64,000 nt of DNA from positions 1 to 64,000 of the forward strand of contig JAFYWF010000120.1 of assembly GCA_017558145.1 (NCBI GenBank), in the 5' to 3' direction. Each line of letters opens with the position of its first letter. Positions within the stretch are counted from its first letter, which is position 1. Of this stretch, positions 26,712 to 36,334 are shown piece by piece. A program made the translations under genes and the position numbers. The notes under the pieces were generated by a model. It was not told the origin of the DNA, searched no databases, and worked only from the letters and a program-made list of their open reading frames with translations. The DNA comes from Lachnospiraceae bacterium. GTDB lineage: Bacteria; Bacillota; Clostridia; Lachnospirales; Lachnospiraceae.

Positions 26712-26740
26712 TTGACTTGTTATATAAATAAGAGTAAAAT
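26712..26740 (+). promoter_or_regulatory. Sigma-A-type promoter of the chemoreceptor gene
   Basis: TTGACT (26712-26717), 17-bp spacer, TAAAAT (26735-26740), giving a leader of about 90 nt in which I recognise no riboswitch. No sigma-28 promoter was seen. Confidence 0.55.
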
Positions 26741-26836
26741 TATTCCAACGAGTTTTTGCTATAGTAATTGAGAACAACAAGTGAGTGGCTAAGAAAAGCT
26801 GAGGAAGACTCAAACTAATGTACGGAGGGATGAAAT

Positions 26837-28558
26837 ATGGCAAAAGAAACAAAGAAAAAGGATATGGCAGTAGACAATGGTCTTGATAAAAAATTGAGTC
26901 AGGAAGCCAGATTGAAAGATCTTACCAAGAAGATGTATACAATAGTAGGGGTATCAGTATTTATGCTTTTAGCATTTATTTATCTTACTGCACATTCCCG
27001 TGCTACTTATGCAGAACAGTTGGAAACCACAATGTTCTTGAATCAGTATCGTATGGGTTCTAAGAATTTGACAACAGCAGTACAGTCTTATGCGGTTACC
27101 GGAGATGAAACTTATTATAACAATTATTTTAAAGAATTAAATGAAGACAAAAATCGTGATATTGCTTGGGCCGGATTACAGGAAAATGATGTAAAAGATA
27201 ATGAATGGGCAATGTTAGAAAGTATAGCTTCTATGTCTCAAGGTTTAGTGCCTTTGGAAGAGGAAGCAATGGCACAGGTAAAGGCAGGCAATCAGATAAA
27301 AGCGATAGAAGCTGTGTTTGGTGATGTTTATACAGAGACAGCGAATAAAATCAGTGCACAGACAGATACTGCAATTGATACGATTCAGAATAGAATTGCT
27401 CTTTATGTACAGATTTTAAACATTATTGTAATTGTTTGTGAAGTCATATTCGTTATTACAATTCTTGCAATCATTTATATGATTTTGCTTACTATCAATT
27501 TTGCAAGAAAAGAATTATTAAATCCAATTATCTCTGTTTCTGCATCCTTGGAAGAATTGGCAAAAGGTAATCTTCATGTGGATTTAGGCGATATGAAAGC
27601 TAATAACAGTGAAGTGGGACGTATGGTTGGAGCTTTGGCATTTATGAAAGAAAGCTTCATGAATATGATTAATGAAATTTCAAATGTATTAGGCGAAATG
27701 GGGCATGGAAATTTCAGAGTGAAATTAGATGCAACTTACGTTGGTGAATTTATTAAAATTAAAGATTCTTTAGAAGAAATTATTAAGGAAATGAGAGGAA
27801 TCTTAAATACTATCCGTGATACAGCTCAGGAAATTGATGGTGGTTCCGAACAGCTTGCAAAAGCGGCGATGGATTTGGCAGATGGAAGTACCGTGCAGGC
27901 AGCTAAGATGCAGGAAGTTGCAGAAATGGTTGATGAAATGGCAGCATCCATGGAAGCAAAAGCTGAAGAAGCACAGGATACAGTAAAAATTTCTTCTGCA
28001 GCCGGAGAAGCATTATTAGATGGTAATGAAAAGATGCAGGAATTAAAACTTGCCATTGGTGATATTGAAAAATGTTCTAACGAAATTCGTACAATTATCG
28101 GTACCATTGAAGATATTGCTAACCAGACAAATCTTCTTTCTTTGAATGCTGCAATCGAAGCAGCACGTGCAGGAGAAGCAGGACGTGGATTTGCGGTAGT
28201 AGCAGAACAAGTTAAGAATTTGGCAGAAGAATCTGCAAATGCAGCTGGTGAAACAAGAAAATTAATCGATACTACAGTGGAAGCTGTTCAGAAGGGTATT
28301 GCTTATGCAGACGTAACTGCAGAAAGTATGGTTGAGGTAATGACCGGAGCAAAACAGGCAACTGACATGATGGAAAAAATGGCAGTTGAACTTAGAGAAG
28401 AAGCAGCTAACATGAAGAAGATTGATGATAACGTAGCAAGAGTAGCAGAAATTGTAGATAATAACTCTGCGACAAGTGAAGAAACTGCAGCAGTCAGTGA
28501 AGAACAAACTGCGCAGGTGGCTACGATGGTTCAAATGATGGAACAGTTTGTTATCTAG
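26837..28558 (+). CDS. Methyl-accepting chemotaxis protein
   Basis: A 573-residue transmembrane chemoreceptor. A charged cytoplasmic N-terminus precedes TM1 (about 34-51); an extracellular helical sensor of about 135 residues, probably four-helix-bundle type, lies before TM2 (about 190-218). HAMP follows, then the coiled-coil signalling domain with the hairpin tip [20 protein letters not shown]. No C-terminal CheR-tethering pentapeptide is present. The ligand is unknown. Start has a CGGAGGG site. It matches the flagellar operon at the end of the window in indicating chemotactic motility. Confidence 0.95.
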   Translation: MAKETKKKDMAVDNGLDKKLSQEARLKDLTKKMYTIVGVSVFMLLAFIYLTAHSRATYAEQLETTMFLNQYRMGSKNLTTAVQSYAVTGDETYYNNYFKELNEDKNRDIAWAGLQENDVKDNEWAMLESIASMSQGLVPLEEEAMAQVKAGNQIKAIEAVFGDVYTETANKISAQTDTAIDTIQNRIALYVQILNIIVIVCEVIFVITILAIIYMILLTINFARKELLNPIISVSASLEELAKGNLHVDLGDMKANNSEVGRMVGALAFMKESFMNMINEISNVLGEMGHGNFRVKLDATYVGEFIKIKDSLEEIIKEMRGILNTIRDTAQEIDGGSEQLAKAAMDLADGSTVQAAKMQEVAEMVDEMAASMEAKAEEAQDTVKISSAAGEALLDGNEKMQELKLAIGDIEKCSNEIRTIIGTIEDIANQTNLLSLNAAIEAARAGEAGRGFAVVAEQVKNLAEESANAAGETRKLIDTTVEAVQKGIAYADVTAESMVEVMTGAKQATDMMEKMAVELREEAANMKKIDDNVARVAEIVDNNSATSEETAAVSEEQTAQVATMVQMMEQFVI

Positions 28559-28598
28559 TTATTAGTGATATACATAAAAAGAAATATGACGACAATAT

Positions 28599-28632
28599 TA
28601 AGAGCTATGATATTATCATAGCTCTTTTTTAT
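28599..28632 (+). terminator. Rho-independent terminator after the chemoreceptor gene
   Basis: Perfect 11-bp stem AGAGCTATGAT (28601-28611) / ATCATAGCTCT (28615-28625), 3-nt loop, T-run. Confidence 0.95.
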
Positions 28633-28727
28633 TGCATGAGAGTAAACAGAATGGTAAAATAAAAAGGTTATAGGATAATTGAAAAGGAGTATATGGTGCA
28701 TTTTAAAATGCATCATAGAAGGAAACT

Positions 28728-29546
28728 ATGCCAACATCATATGCACATTATAAATTTGGGCAAGAGGTAAAAGTAAAGTTGCCAAAGGATATTTTAGCAA
28801 TTGTAAATGACTATCCACAATTATTTGATTTGGGGTTACACGGTCCTGATTTATTGTTTTACTATAATGCTTTGAAGAAAAATAAGATAAATACTACAGG
28901 TTTTGGATTGCATGAATATTCCGGCAGATATGTGTTTCGTCGTGCAGCAAAAGTTATTATAGATAAGCAGATGAGTCATGCACATTTGGCCTACATTTTT
29001 GGATTTTTGTGCCATTACTCCTTGGATGTTTCTTGTCACGGATGTGTGAATGCTTTTGAAGCCACAGGAATTGCAAGCCATTTGGAGATTGAGGCAGAGC
29101 TGGATCGTGAAATGCTGGTGCGCGATGGAAAAGATCCATTAAGTACGATTTTGACAAAGCACTTAGTAAGTAACAGGGAAAATGCAGAGGTAATCAAGGA
29201 CTTTTTTCCAGGGATTACAGCGAAAGAAATTGAAAAAACAATTAAAGACATGATTTTTTATTTGAATTTTCTGGTAGCACCAGGAAAATTCAAACGTTGG
29301 ATTTTTGCAAAAGGATTGAAACTAGTAGGAAAATATGAAGATTTTGGCGGATTAATGATAAATGTGGAAAAAAATCATGAGTGTGATAAGACTGTGGAAA
29401 GATTGTTGGATTTATATGAAGATGCCAAAGGCTTGGCGGTTCAATTGATTCAGGAATATCCATTGTATCTGAACAAAGAATTGGAATTGAATGAAGTATA
29501 TAAATATAGTTTTGATTCTGAATTACCGAGAGTAGGAAGGGAATAG
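28728..29546 (+). CDS. Zinc-dependent phospholipase C family protein
   Basis: A 272-residue, mostly helical protein of the PF00882 family (zinc-dependent phospholipase C/S1-P1 fold). Likely metal ligands include His7 in SYAHYKFG, GLHGPDLLFY, and the CHYSLDVSCHG motif. No signal peptide is visible, so it would act in the cytoplasm unless exported otherwise, unlike secreted phospholipase C toxins. Enzyme activity is unproven. GAAGGA lies before the ATG, and a palindrome TGCATTTTAAAATGCA (28697-28712) lies just ahead of it. The MFS gene follows 5 bp later, an evident operon. Confidence 0.8.
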   Translation: MPTSYAHYKFGQEVKVKLPKDILAIVNDYPQLFDLGLHGPDLLFYYNALKKNKINTTGFGLHEYSGRYVFRRAAKVIIDKQMSHAHLAYIFGFLCHYSLDVSCHGCVNAFEATGIASHLEIEAELDREMLVRDGKDPLSTILTKHLVSNRENAEVIKDFFPGITAKEIEKTIKDMIFYLNFLVAPGKFKRWIFAKGLKLVGKYEDFGGLMINVEKNHECDKTVERLLDLYEDAKGLAVQLIQEYPLYLNKELELNEVYKYSFDSELPRVGRE

Positions 29547-29551
29547 TTTGT

Positions 29552-30784
29552 ATGAAATTTACAAAGGAAGAAAAAAATTGGATTCTTTATGATATTGGCA
29601 ATTCAGCCTTTACCATGTTGATGGCTTCTATTATGCCTATTTATTTTAACTATTTAGCTGAATCGGGAGGATTAACCGAGGTTGAATATATGGCATATTG
29701 GGGATATGCGGCATCGATAGCCACTTTAATTGTAGCAATATTGGGACCCATATGTGGTGCCATTGCTGATAATAAAGGTATGAAGAAACCGGTTTTTATA
29801 ACTTCATTGATACTCGGAGCATTCGGTTGTGTTTGCTTAGGGTTTGCAAAACAGTGGCTGGTATTTTTAATCATTTTATTAATTGCAAAAGTGGGATATT
29901 CCAGCAGTTTGATTTTTTATGATTCTATGTTAATTGATGTGACAACAGAAGAAAAAATTGACCAGGTCTCATCCTTGGGATATGCATTAGGTTATATTGG
30001 AAGCTGCATTCCTTTTATTGTTTGTCTTGCAATTGTACTTTGTTCAGATTTTATTGGGATTTCGATGCCTACTGCTATGACTATTGCACTTTTACTAACT
30101 GCAGCATGGTGGGTGTTAATGTCGTTACCACTTTTGAAAACATATAGGCAAATATACTTTGTTGAGAAACAAAAAAATATGGTTTTGGGCAGTTTTAAAC
30201 GTTTAGGAAAAACTTTACTAAATGTGAAAAAGGAAAAAAAGACATTTTTGTTTTTGCTGGCATTTTTCTTTTATATTGATGGCGTATATACGATTATTGA
30301 TATGGCAACAGCTTATGGAGCCGCATTAGGACTTGATAGTACCGGACTTTTGATTGCTTTGCTGGTGACCCAGATTGTGGCATTTCCATTTGCTATTTTG
30401 TTTGGAAGATTAGCGAAAAAATACAGTACAGCACGATTGATTAGTGTTTGTATTACGTCTTATTTTGGAATTGCAGTTTTTGCTTACTTTTTATCTAATC
30501 AAGTACAATTTTTTGCGTTGGCAGTGTTAGTAGGAATGTTTCAGGGGGGAATTCAGGCTTTATCCCGTTCTTATTATACTAAAATTATTCCGGCACAAAA
30601 AGCGGGAGAATATTTTGGACTTATGGATATTTGTGGTAAAGGTGCATCCTTTCTTGGAACTGCAGTAGTAGGTGGTGTGTCTCAGTTAACCGGAAGCTTA
30701 AATAAAGGCGTGGGAGTTGTTGCTTTATTTTTTGTAGCAGGGATGGTTTTATTCCAAATGTCTGTGAAATCGGAAAATGAATAA
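29552..30784 (+). CDS. MFS transporter, UMF1/Atg22-like
   Basis: A 410-residue major facilitator with about 12 hydrophobic segments. The N-terminus WILYDIGNSAFTMLM is typical of the UMF1/Atg22 family (PF11700), whose members export amino acids in yeast vacuoles and are uncharacterised in bacteria. GPICGAIADNKGMKKP between TM2 and TM3 is the MFS motif A region. It follows the phospholipase C-like gene by 5 bp and precedes the GTPase-nuclease gene by 12 bp, so three genes may share one transcript. Confidence 0.88.
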   Translation: MKFTKEEKNWILYDIGNSAFTMLMASIMPIYFNYLAESGGLTEVEYMAYWGYAASIATLIVAILGPICGAIADNKGMKKPVFITSLILGAFGCVCLGFAKQWLVFLIILLIAKVGYSSSLIFYDSMLIDVTTEEKIDQVSSLGYALGYIGSCIPFIVCLAIVLCSDFIGISMPTAMTIALLLTAAWWVLMSLPLLKTYRQIYFVEKQKNMVLGSFKRLGKTLLNVKKEKKTFLFLLAFFFYIDGVYTIIDMATAYGAALGLDSTGLLIALLVTQIVAFPFAILFGRLAKKYSTARLISVCITSYFGIAVFAYFLSNQVQFFALAVLVGMFQGGIQALSRSYYTKIIPAQKAGEYFGLMDICGKGASFLGTAVVGGVSQLTGSLNKGVGVVALFFVAGMVLFQMSVKSENE

Positions 30785-30796
30785 AAAGAGGTTTTA

Positions 30797-33478
30797 ATGA
30801 AAACAAAACATATAGTGATGGGGATTCTTGCCCATGTGGATGCAGGCAAGACTACTTTATCAGAACAGATTTTATACCAATGTGGAGCAACTAAAAAAGT
30901 TGGACGTGTAGACCATCAGGATACTTTTTTAGACCATCATAGTTTAGAAAAAGAACGTGGAATTACCATTTTTTCAAAACAGGCCTGTTTTAATTTAGGA
31001 GAATATGGAATTACACTTTTGGATACACCCGGACATGTAGATTTTAGTATGGAAATGGAACGTTCCCTACAAGTATTGGATTATGCCATTTTGGTTATTA
31101 ATGGAACGGATGGAGTTCAAAGTCATACGAAAACATTATGGAAATTATTGGAAAGATATCATATTCCAGTATTTTTATTCATTAATAAAATGGATCAGCC
31201 GGGAAATGAAAAAGTATCTTTATTACAACAATTAAAGAGTAAGTTGAGCATGGATTGTGTGGAATTTGGACAAGAGGGAGAATCTTTTTGGGAAGAAATC
31301 GCAGTTCGTGATGAAGTTTTAATGGAGAATTTTCTTGAAGGAAATAATCCGACGAAAAGGAACATTCAATCGTTAATAATGGAACGAAAGGTTTATCCAT
31401 GCATTTTCGGTTCCGCCTTAAAAAATATAGGAGTAGATAGTTTATTAGATATTGTTAAAGAGTACGTGATGGAGAAAGAATATCCGGATAGTTTTGGAGC
31501 CAGGGTATTTAAAATTGGAAGAGACGGACAAAACAATCGTTTAACCTATATGAAAATAACAGGTGGAAATCTTAAAGTAAAACAAGTAGTCAATGGGAAA
31601 AGCAGAGAACATCAGGAGTGGAGCGAAAAAGTAGATCAGCTTCGAATTTATTCGGGGACTATTTTTGATAGAAAAGATGAAGTTATTGCAGGGCAGATTT
31701 GTTCTGTCACCGGATTAGAGCATACATATGCAGGACAAGCATTAGGAGAAGAAAAAGAAGATACGATTTCTACGATGGAGGCTGTATTAACTTATCGTGT
31801 AGAACTTTCGGAAAATGTGAATGTACATCAGGCATATGAAAAATTACAAATATTGGCAGAAGAAGATCCCGGATTGCAAATTTCATGGATAGAAAAAATC
31901 AATGAAATTCATATTAAAGTAATGGGAGATATTCAAATTGAAGTATTAAAGCAATTGATTTTGGATCGTTTTCAGATGGAAGTTGGTTTTGGCAGTGGAC
32001 ATATTGTATATAAGGAAACGATTGATGATGTCGTAGAAGGTGTGGGACATTTTGAACCTTTGCGTCATTATGCGGAAGTACATTTATTATTGGAGCCGCT
32101 TCCTACAGGAAGTGGGGTGCAGATAGATACTGTCTGTAGTGAAGATATATTAGATAAAAATTGGCAACGTTTGATTGCTACGCATTTACTGGAAAAACAG
32201 CATGTGGGTGTTTTGGCAGGAGCTGCTGTTACAGATATTAAATATACTATTTTAACAGGGAAAGCTCATGCAAAGCATACCGAGGGTGGTGACTTCAGAC
32301 AAGCAACGTATCGTGCTGTTCGACAAGGACTTAGAAAAGCTAATTCAGTATTGTTAGAGCCGGTATATGAATTTACGTTGGAAATACCAACATCTTTGGT
32401 AGGACGGGCGATGTCTGATGTGCAGAAAATGAGTGGAGATATTGCGATTTCCGAAAATCAGAATACCTGGGATAATGATATGACGGTATTGTATGGTACT
32501 TGTCCGGTAATTACAATGCAGGAATATCAAAGAGAAGTATTGGCATACACGAAAGGTTTAGGACGTTTGGAATGTCGATTAAAAGGATATGAGCCTTGTC
32601 ATAATACGCCGGAAGTATTAGAAACGCTAGGATATGATCCGGATCGAGATTTGGAAAATCCTTGCGGTAGTGTATTTTGCAGTCATGGTGCAGGAATTAC
32701 AGTAGATTGGACGGAAGTGGAAGAGCATATGCATCTGCCGTTGGTTTATCAGAAAGAAGAATCCTCAAATCGTCAGGAAGCTTTGGAAAGAAAGGCAGTG
32801 AAGCGGGAAGCTTCCAGGAGCATAGGAACTGAAGAAATAGATGCTATTTTACAGCGTACTTACGGTGCAAATAAAAAAGGTGGAGATTATGTTGCTCCTC
32901 AGGGATGGAATCGATATAAAAATAAAAAGCAGGATGCCCCGGTAACTAGAGTTTACAAAGGAACACCGAAAAAAGAAGCGTATCTTTTAGTAGATGGTTA
33001 TAATATTATTTATGCATGGAAAGAATTGAAGGAATTGGCAGAGGTAAATTTAGATGGTGCCAGGGGAAAATTACAGGATATTTTATGTGATTACTCAGCT
33101 ATGAAAGGATGTCAGGTAATGGTGGTTTTTGATGCTTACCGTCTGAAAGGACATCCGGTAGAGGTTTGGGATTATCATAATATTCGTGTAGTATTTACTA
33201 AAGAAGCAGAGACTGCGGACCAATACATTGAAAAATTTGCTCATCAGCATGCCAAAGAATATACCATTACAGTGGCAACTTCAGATGGATTGGAACAGGT
33301 GATTATTCGAGGACAGGGATGTGGACTTCTATCAGCCAATGATTTACAAGAAGAAATAAAAAGAAGTAAAGAACTTTTTCAAGAGCAACATATGGAAAAA
33401 ACTTTGCATGATAAAGTAACTTTGAAAGAATATATGACCGAAGATTTAATCAAAAAAATAACAGTATCAGAAGAATAA
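30797..33478 (+). CDS. TetM-like ribosomal GTPase fused to a YacP/Rae1-like NYN nuclease domain
   Basis: An 893-residue fusion. Residues 1 to about 620 are a translation-factor GTPase of the EF-G/Tet(M) ribosome-protection group: G1 AHVDAGKTT at 12-20, G3 DTPGH from 76, G4 NKMD at 130-133, then domains II-V. A Cys-containing tail and charged linker lead to a C-terminal NYN (PIN-like) domain (about 728-870) with Asp733 in LLVDGYN, Asp779 in FDAYR, Glu805/Asp808 in ETADQ and Asp830 in ATSDG. The NYN part resembles YacP/Rae1, which cleaves mRNA in the ribosomal A site. I infer a ribosome-targeted surveillance nuclease rather than drug resistance. Confidence 0.88.
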   Translation: MKTKHIVMGILAHVDAGKTTLSEQILYQCGATKKVGRVDHQDTFLDHHSLEKERGITIFSKQACFNLGEYGITLLDTPGHVDFSMEMERSLQVLDYAILVINGTDGVQSHTKTLWKLLERYHIPVFLFINKMDQPGNEKVSLLQQLKSKLSMDCVEFGQEGESFWEEIAVRDEVLMENFLEGNNPTKRNIQSLIMERKVYPCIFGSALKNIGVDSLLDIVKEYVMEKEYPDSFGARVFKIGRDGQNNRLTYMKITGGNLKVKQVVNGKSREHQEWSEKVDQLRIYSGTIFDRKDEVIAGQICSVTGLEHTYAGQALGEEKEDTISTMEAVLTYRVELSENVNVHQAYEKLQILAEEDPGLQISWIEKINEIHIKVMGDIQIEVLKQLILDRFQMEVGFGSGHIVYKETIDDVVEGVGHFEPLRHYAEVHLLLEPLPTGSGVQIDTVCSEDILDKNWQRLIATHLLEKQHVGVLAGAAVTDIKYTILTGKAHAKHTEGGDFRQATYRAVRQGLRKANSVLLEPVYEFTLEIPTSLVGRAMSDVQKMSGDIAISENQNTWDNDMTVLYGTCPVITMQEYQREVLAYTKGLGRLECRLKGYEPCHNTPEVLETLGYDPDRDLENPCGSVFCSHGAGITVDWTEVEEHMHLPLVYQKEESSNRQEALERKAVKREASRSIGTEEIDAILQRTYGANKKGGDYVAPQGWNRYKNKKQDAPVTRVYKGTPKKEAYLLVDGYNIIYAWKELKELAEVNLDGARGKLQDILCDYSAMKGCQVMVVFDAYRLKGHPVEVWDYHNIRVVFTKEAETADQYIEKFAHQHAKEYTITVATSDGLEQVIIRGQGCGLLSANDLQEEIKRSKELFQEQHMEKTLHDKVTLKEYMTEDLIKKITVSEE

Positions 33479-33505
33479 ATAAGAACAGATAATAGGAGAG
33501 AAAGG

Positions 33506-34882
33506 ATGCTTCCCATAGAATTTCAAAAACGAATGCAAGAAATGCTCCAAGAAGAGTATGATTCTTTTTTGAGTGGTTTTGAAAAACCAAGATTTCATGC
33601 ATTGCGTAGAAACCCTCTAAAAATAGGAAAAACTGAATTTGAAGATTTGATGCCTTTTGCATTAACACCAGTGCCATGGGCAACAACCGGCTATTATTAT
33701 GAAAATGATATACAGCCGGGAAAACACGAGTATCATGAAGCGGGGCTTTATTATATCCAGGAACCCAGTGCCATGTCTGTTGTGGAATATTTGGAAATCA
33801 AGCCGGGAGAGTATATATTGGATTTATGTGCTGCACCGGGAGGAAAAACAACCCAGATTGCAGGTTTTTTGCAAGGGGATGGATTATTGATTTGCAATGA
33901 AATTCATCCTCAGAGAGCAAAGATTTTATCTGAAAATATTGAAAGAATGGGAGTGAAAAACGCATTGGTCACAAATGAAACACCACAGCGCTTATCAGCT
34001 GCCTTTCCGGGGTACTTTGATAAAATTTTAGTGGATGCACCTTGCTCAGGAGAGGGTATGTTCCGAAAAAATGAAGAGGCTTTGGATGAGTGGAGTCCGG
34101 AGAATGTACAAATGTGTGCTGACAGACAAGATGAGATTTTAGAGGAAGTGGCTAAGATGCTTCGACCGGGAGGTAGAATCTGTTATTCTACATGTACTTT
34201 TGCACCGGCAGAAAATGAAGAATGTATGGCCCGTTTCTTGCAAAAATATCCTCAATTTCATTTGATAGAAGTGGAGAAAAAAGGAAACATGTCTGCAGGA
34301 GAACCTAAATATTCTAAAGTGGAAGCAGAAGGATTAGAAAAAACAATCCGTCTGTGGCCACATAAATTAGATGGAGAAGGCCATTTTATAGCTGTGTTGG
34401 AAAAAGACGGTATATTAGAAGAAGAGCATAAGCCGTTGCCTAAAAATGGATTTGAAAAAGCAATCAATGAAAAAGAATACAGAGAATACAGGGATTTTGA
34501 AAATGAATTTTTAAAAATTCATATGGAACAAGAATGTATGATGTTTGGAGAACAGTTGTATGCTATGCCTGCCAATATGCCTGCATTGAAAGGATTAAAG
34601 GTACTTCGTCCGGGATTACATCTTGGAACAATGAAAAAGAAACGATTTGAACCATCACATGCACTAGCATTAGCTTTAAAACCTAAAGAAGTCAGATATA
34701 CTTGGGATTTAAAGAGTGGAAGTTTAGAGAGTAAACAATATTTGTCAGGACAAACTTTTGCAGCAAATGGAGAAAAAGGTTGGTATTTGATTACGGTAGA
34801 TGGATATAGTTTGGGCTGGGGAAAACTTGCCGGAGGAATCATGAAAAATCATTATCCGAAAGGATTACGAAAGAACTGGTAA
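33506..34882 (+). CDS. rRNA m5C methyltransferase, RsmF/YebU type
   Basis: A 458-residue NOL1/NOP2/Sun family SAM-dependent cytosine-C5 methyltransferase of 16S rRNA. The SAM motif is DLCAAPGGKTTQIA; the two catalytic cysteines are in DAPCSGEGMFRK and YSTCTFAPAENEE. The C-terminal extension of about 150 residues has the FAU/PUA-like RNA-binding region of RsmF. The start has an AGGAGAG site. It lies 27 bp after the GTPase-nuclease gene, a ribosome-related neighbour, and ends at a bidirectional terminator. Confidence 0.9.
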   Translation: MLPIEFQKRMQEMLQEEYDSFLSGFEKPRFHALRRNPLKIGKTEFEDLMPFALTPVPWATTGYYYENDIQPGKHEYHEAGLYYIQEPSAMSVVEYLEIKPGEYILDLCAAPGGKTTQIAGFLQGDGLLICNEIHPQRAKILSENIERMGVKNALVTNETPQRLSAAFPGYFDKILVDAPCSGEGMFRKNEEALDEWSPENVQMCADRQDEILEEVAKMLRPGGRICYSTCTFAPAENEECMARFLQKYPQFHLIEVEKKGNMSAGEPKYSKVEAEGLEKTIRLWPHKLDGEGHFIAVLEKDGILEEEHKPLPKNGFEKAINEKEYREYRDFENEFLKIHMEQECMMFGEQLYAMPANMPALKGLKVLRPGLHLGTMKKKRFEPSHALALALKPKEVRYTWDLKSGSLESKQYLSGQTFAANGEKGWYLITVDGYSLGWGKLAGGIMKNHYPKGLRKNW

Positions 34883-34883
34883 A

Positions 34884-34921
34884 AAACGGGGATTTTGAAA
34901 AAATCAAAATCCCCGTTTCTT
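34884..34921. terminator. Bidirectional terminator between rsmF-like gene and foldase gene
   Basis: Perfect 14-bp stem AAACGGGGATTTTG (34884-34897) / CAAAATCCCCGTTT (34905-34918) with A-rich and T-rich flanks, serving the two convergent genes. Confidence 0.95.
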
Positions 34922-36100
34922 TTATTCTACAGTTGCATGATCCATTAAGTAGGAAATTACCATTTTCTGTAGAGTCATCTGCATAATATAATTTTTACCA
35001 TAAACATCTGATGTGGTAGAAGCAATAGAATTTGCAGTTTCCTGATAGTCTTCATCACTAATGGTAAGACCGGCATCTGTAAAGATGTACTGGTATGTCA
35101 TATCGATAGTCGCACGACTGCGGCTCTGTTCATCTAAATAAGTTTCAAATTCTTTATTAGACATTCCCGTAAAATCTGAAAAATTATTATAAATAGGAGT
35201 TCCGGTATATGCCATCATAGCCTGGTTATAGGAATTATAATAGGATTCGTGATCATATTTGATAATTCCTTTTAAGTATTTTAAGTGATCTGTATTGTAA
35301 GAAGAAGCAGAAGCATTGTCATTAATATAAGTTACAAGATAATTCTGCAACTTAGTAGCTTCCTGAGTTGTTTTTAAATATTCTTTATATTCTTCTACAG
35401 TAGTGGCATAATCACTTAAGTGTTCAGCAACAAATTCATCTGTAAAATCAGGAAGAACGTAGAGGCTGTTTACTGTAACTTCAAATACAGCATCTTTTCC
35501 CTGTAAATCTTCAGAAGAATAATCTTCCGGGAAAGTTACTTCTACGGTCACTTTGTCACCTGGATGAGAACCATATAACTGTTCTTCAAAATCATCAACA
35601 TAAGAACCGGATCCAAGTACTAAATCAGTACCTGCACCGTCAGTGCTTCCACCTTCAAATTCTACACCGTCTACAGTACCTACATAATCAATATTTAAGG
35701 TATCTCCTTCAACTGCAGTAAGAGTAGTATCTGTGGAGGGAACTTTGTTAGAAGTAAGAAGAGAATTAATTTCTGCAGACATTTCATCTTCTGTGTATTC
35801 AACTTCTGATTGAGGTACCACAATGTTTTTGTAATCAATTGGTGTAATGTAATCGGTTGGATTTACATTTTTTAAAGTTCCATCTTCGTTTAAGAAGGCA
35901 CTGTAATCGCTACTGGATTGAGTTGTGGTCATTTTGTAATAAACAAAAGAACCAATTCCGGCAGCAAAAAGAACAATCACAAGAACAATAAGAAGGTTAC
36001 TTGTGAGGGCAGTACGCTTTGCTTCGCGTTTTGCTTTTTGGTTTGCTTCTTGTCTGGCTTTTCGTTTTGCCTGACTTTTAGTCATGTTGTTTTCGCTCAT
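34922..36100 (-). CDS. Membrane-anchored trigger-factor-like FKBP peptidyl-prolyl isomerase
   Basis: A 392-residue protein with a very basic cytoplasmic N-terminus (residues 1-32), one transmembrane anchor (about 34-54) and an extracytoplasmic part. That part has the FKBP-type PPIase domain (about 120-205; DTLNIDYVGTVDGVEFEGG) and the C-terminal helical chaperone domain of trigger factor. The N-terminal ribosome-binding domain of trigger factor is missing, replaced by the anchor. It probably folds secreted proteins outside the membrane, taking the role of PrsA. The minus-strand ribosome site CAGGAG lies 10 nt before the ATG. Confidence 0.87.
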   Translation of the reverse strand: MSENNMTKSQAKRKARQEANQKAKREAKRTALTSNLLIVLVIVLFAAGIGSFVYYKMTTTQSSSDYSAFLNEDGTLKNVNPTDYITPIDYKNIVVPQSEVEYTEDEMSAEINSLLTSNKVPSTDTTLTAVEGDTLNIDYVGTVDGVEFEGGSTDGAGTDLVLGSGSYVDDFEEQLYGSHPGDKVTVEVTFPEDYSSEDLQGKDAVFEVTVNSLYVLPDFTDEFVAEHLSDYATTVEEYKEYLKTTQEATKLQNYLVTYINDNASASSYNTDHLKYLKGIIKYDHESYYNSYNQAMMAYTGTPIYNNFSDFTGMSNKEFETYLDEQSRSRATIDMTYQYIFTDAGLTISDEDYQETANSIASTTSDVYGKNYIMQMTLQKMVISYLMDHATVE

Positions 36101-36133
36101 TTTTCATAATCTCCTGTAAAATTACTGTTAAAT

Positions 36134-36179
36134 GTGGGAAGGATAGATATATAAAAATCCCACGATAGACTCAAGTATA
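36134..36179 (-). promoter_or_regulatory. Promoter and leader hairpin of the foldase gene
   Basis: On the minus strand, TATACT (36179-36174) with extended TGT forms the -10; the -35 is weak. The leader then folds GTGGGA / TCCCAC (36163-36158 with 36139-36134). Confidence 0.45.
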
Positions 36180-36289
36180 ACATAAAATAAGAAAAGTGAA
36201 TATGAAAAAAATGTGAATTTTAACTGAATTTTTGCTTCTTTTGTTTTTTAGGAATATGTTGTAGAATTGTAGCGTATAGTTTTTTATCA

Positions 36290-36304
36290 AATTTTTGAAA
36301 AATT
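36290..36304 (+). promoter_or_regulatory. AT-rich 15-bp palindrome before the ABC exporter gene
   Basis: AATTTTT-G-AAAAATT is a perfect palindrome just downstream of a possible -10 TATAGT (36275-36280). It matches the CodY box consensus at 12 of 15 positions, differing in the centre. Confidence 0.3.
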
Positions 36305-36334
36305 AGTTTTAAAATTCAATCTAAGGAGGGTATT

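Noticed and set aside
26747..26836. c-di-GMP riboswitch in the chemoreceptor leader
   Set aside because: I looked for the GEMM-I and GEMM-II conserved segments and did not find them; pairing is short and unconvincing.
28694..28771. Leader peptide frame (ATG 28694) overlapping the phospholipase C-like start
   Set aside because: Its ribosome site is only about 3 nt away and the product is basic and unremarkable; the TGCATTTTAAAATGCA palindrome explains the pattern.
30797..33478. True tetracycline-resistance gene
   Set aside because: Although TetM-like, it carries a nuclease domain and sits among housekeeping genes without mobile-element signs; chromosomal paralogues of this group are common.
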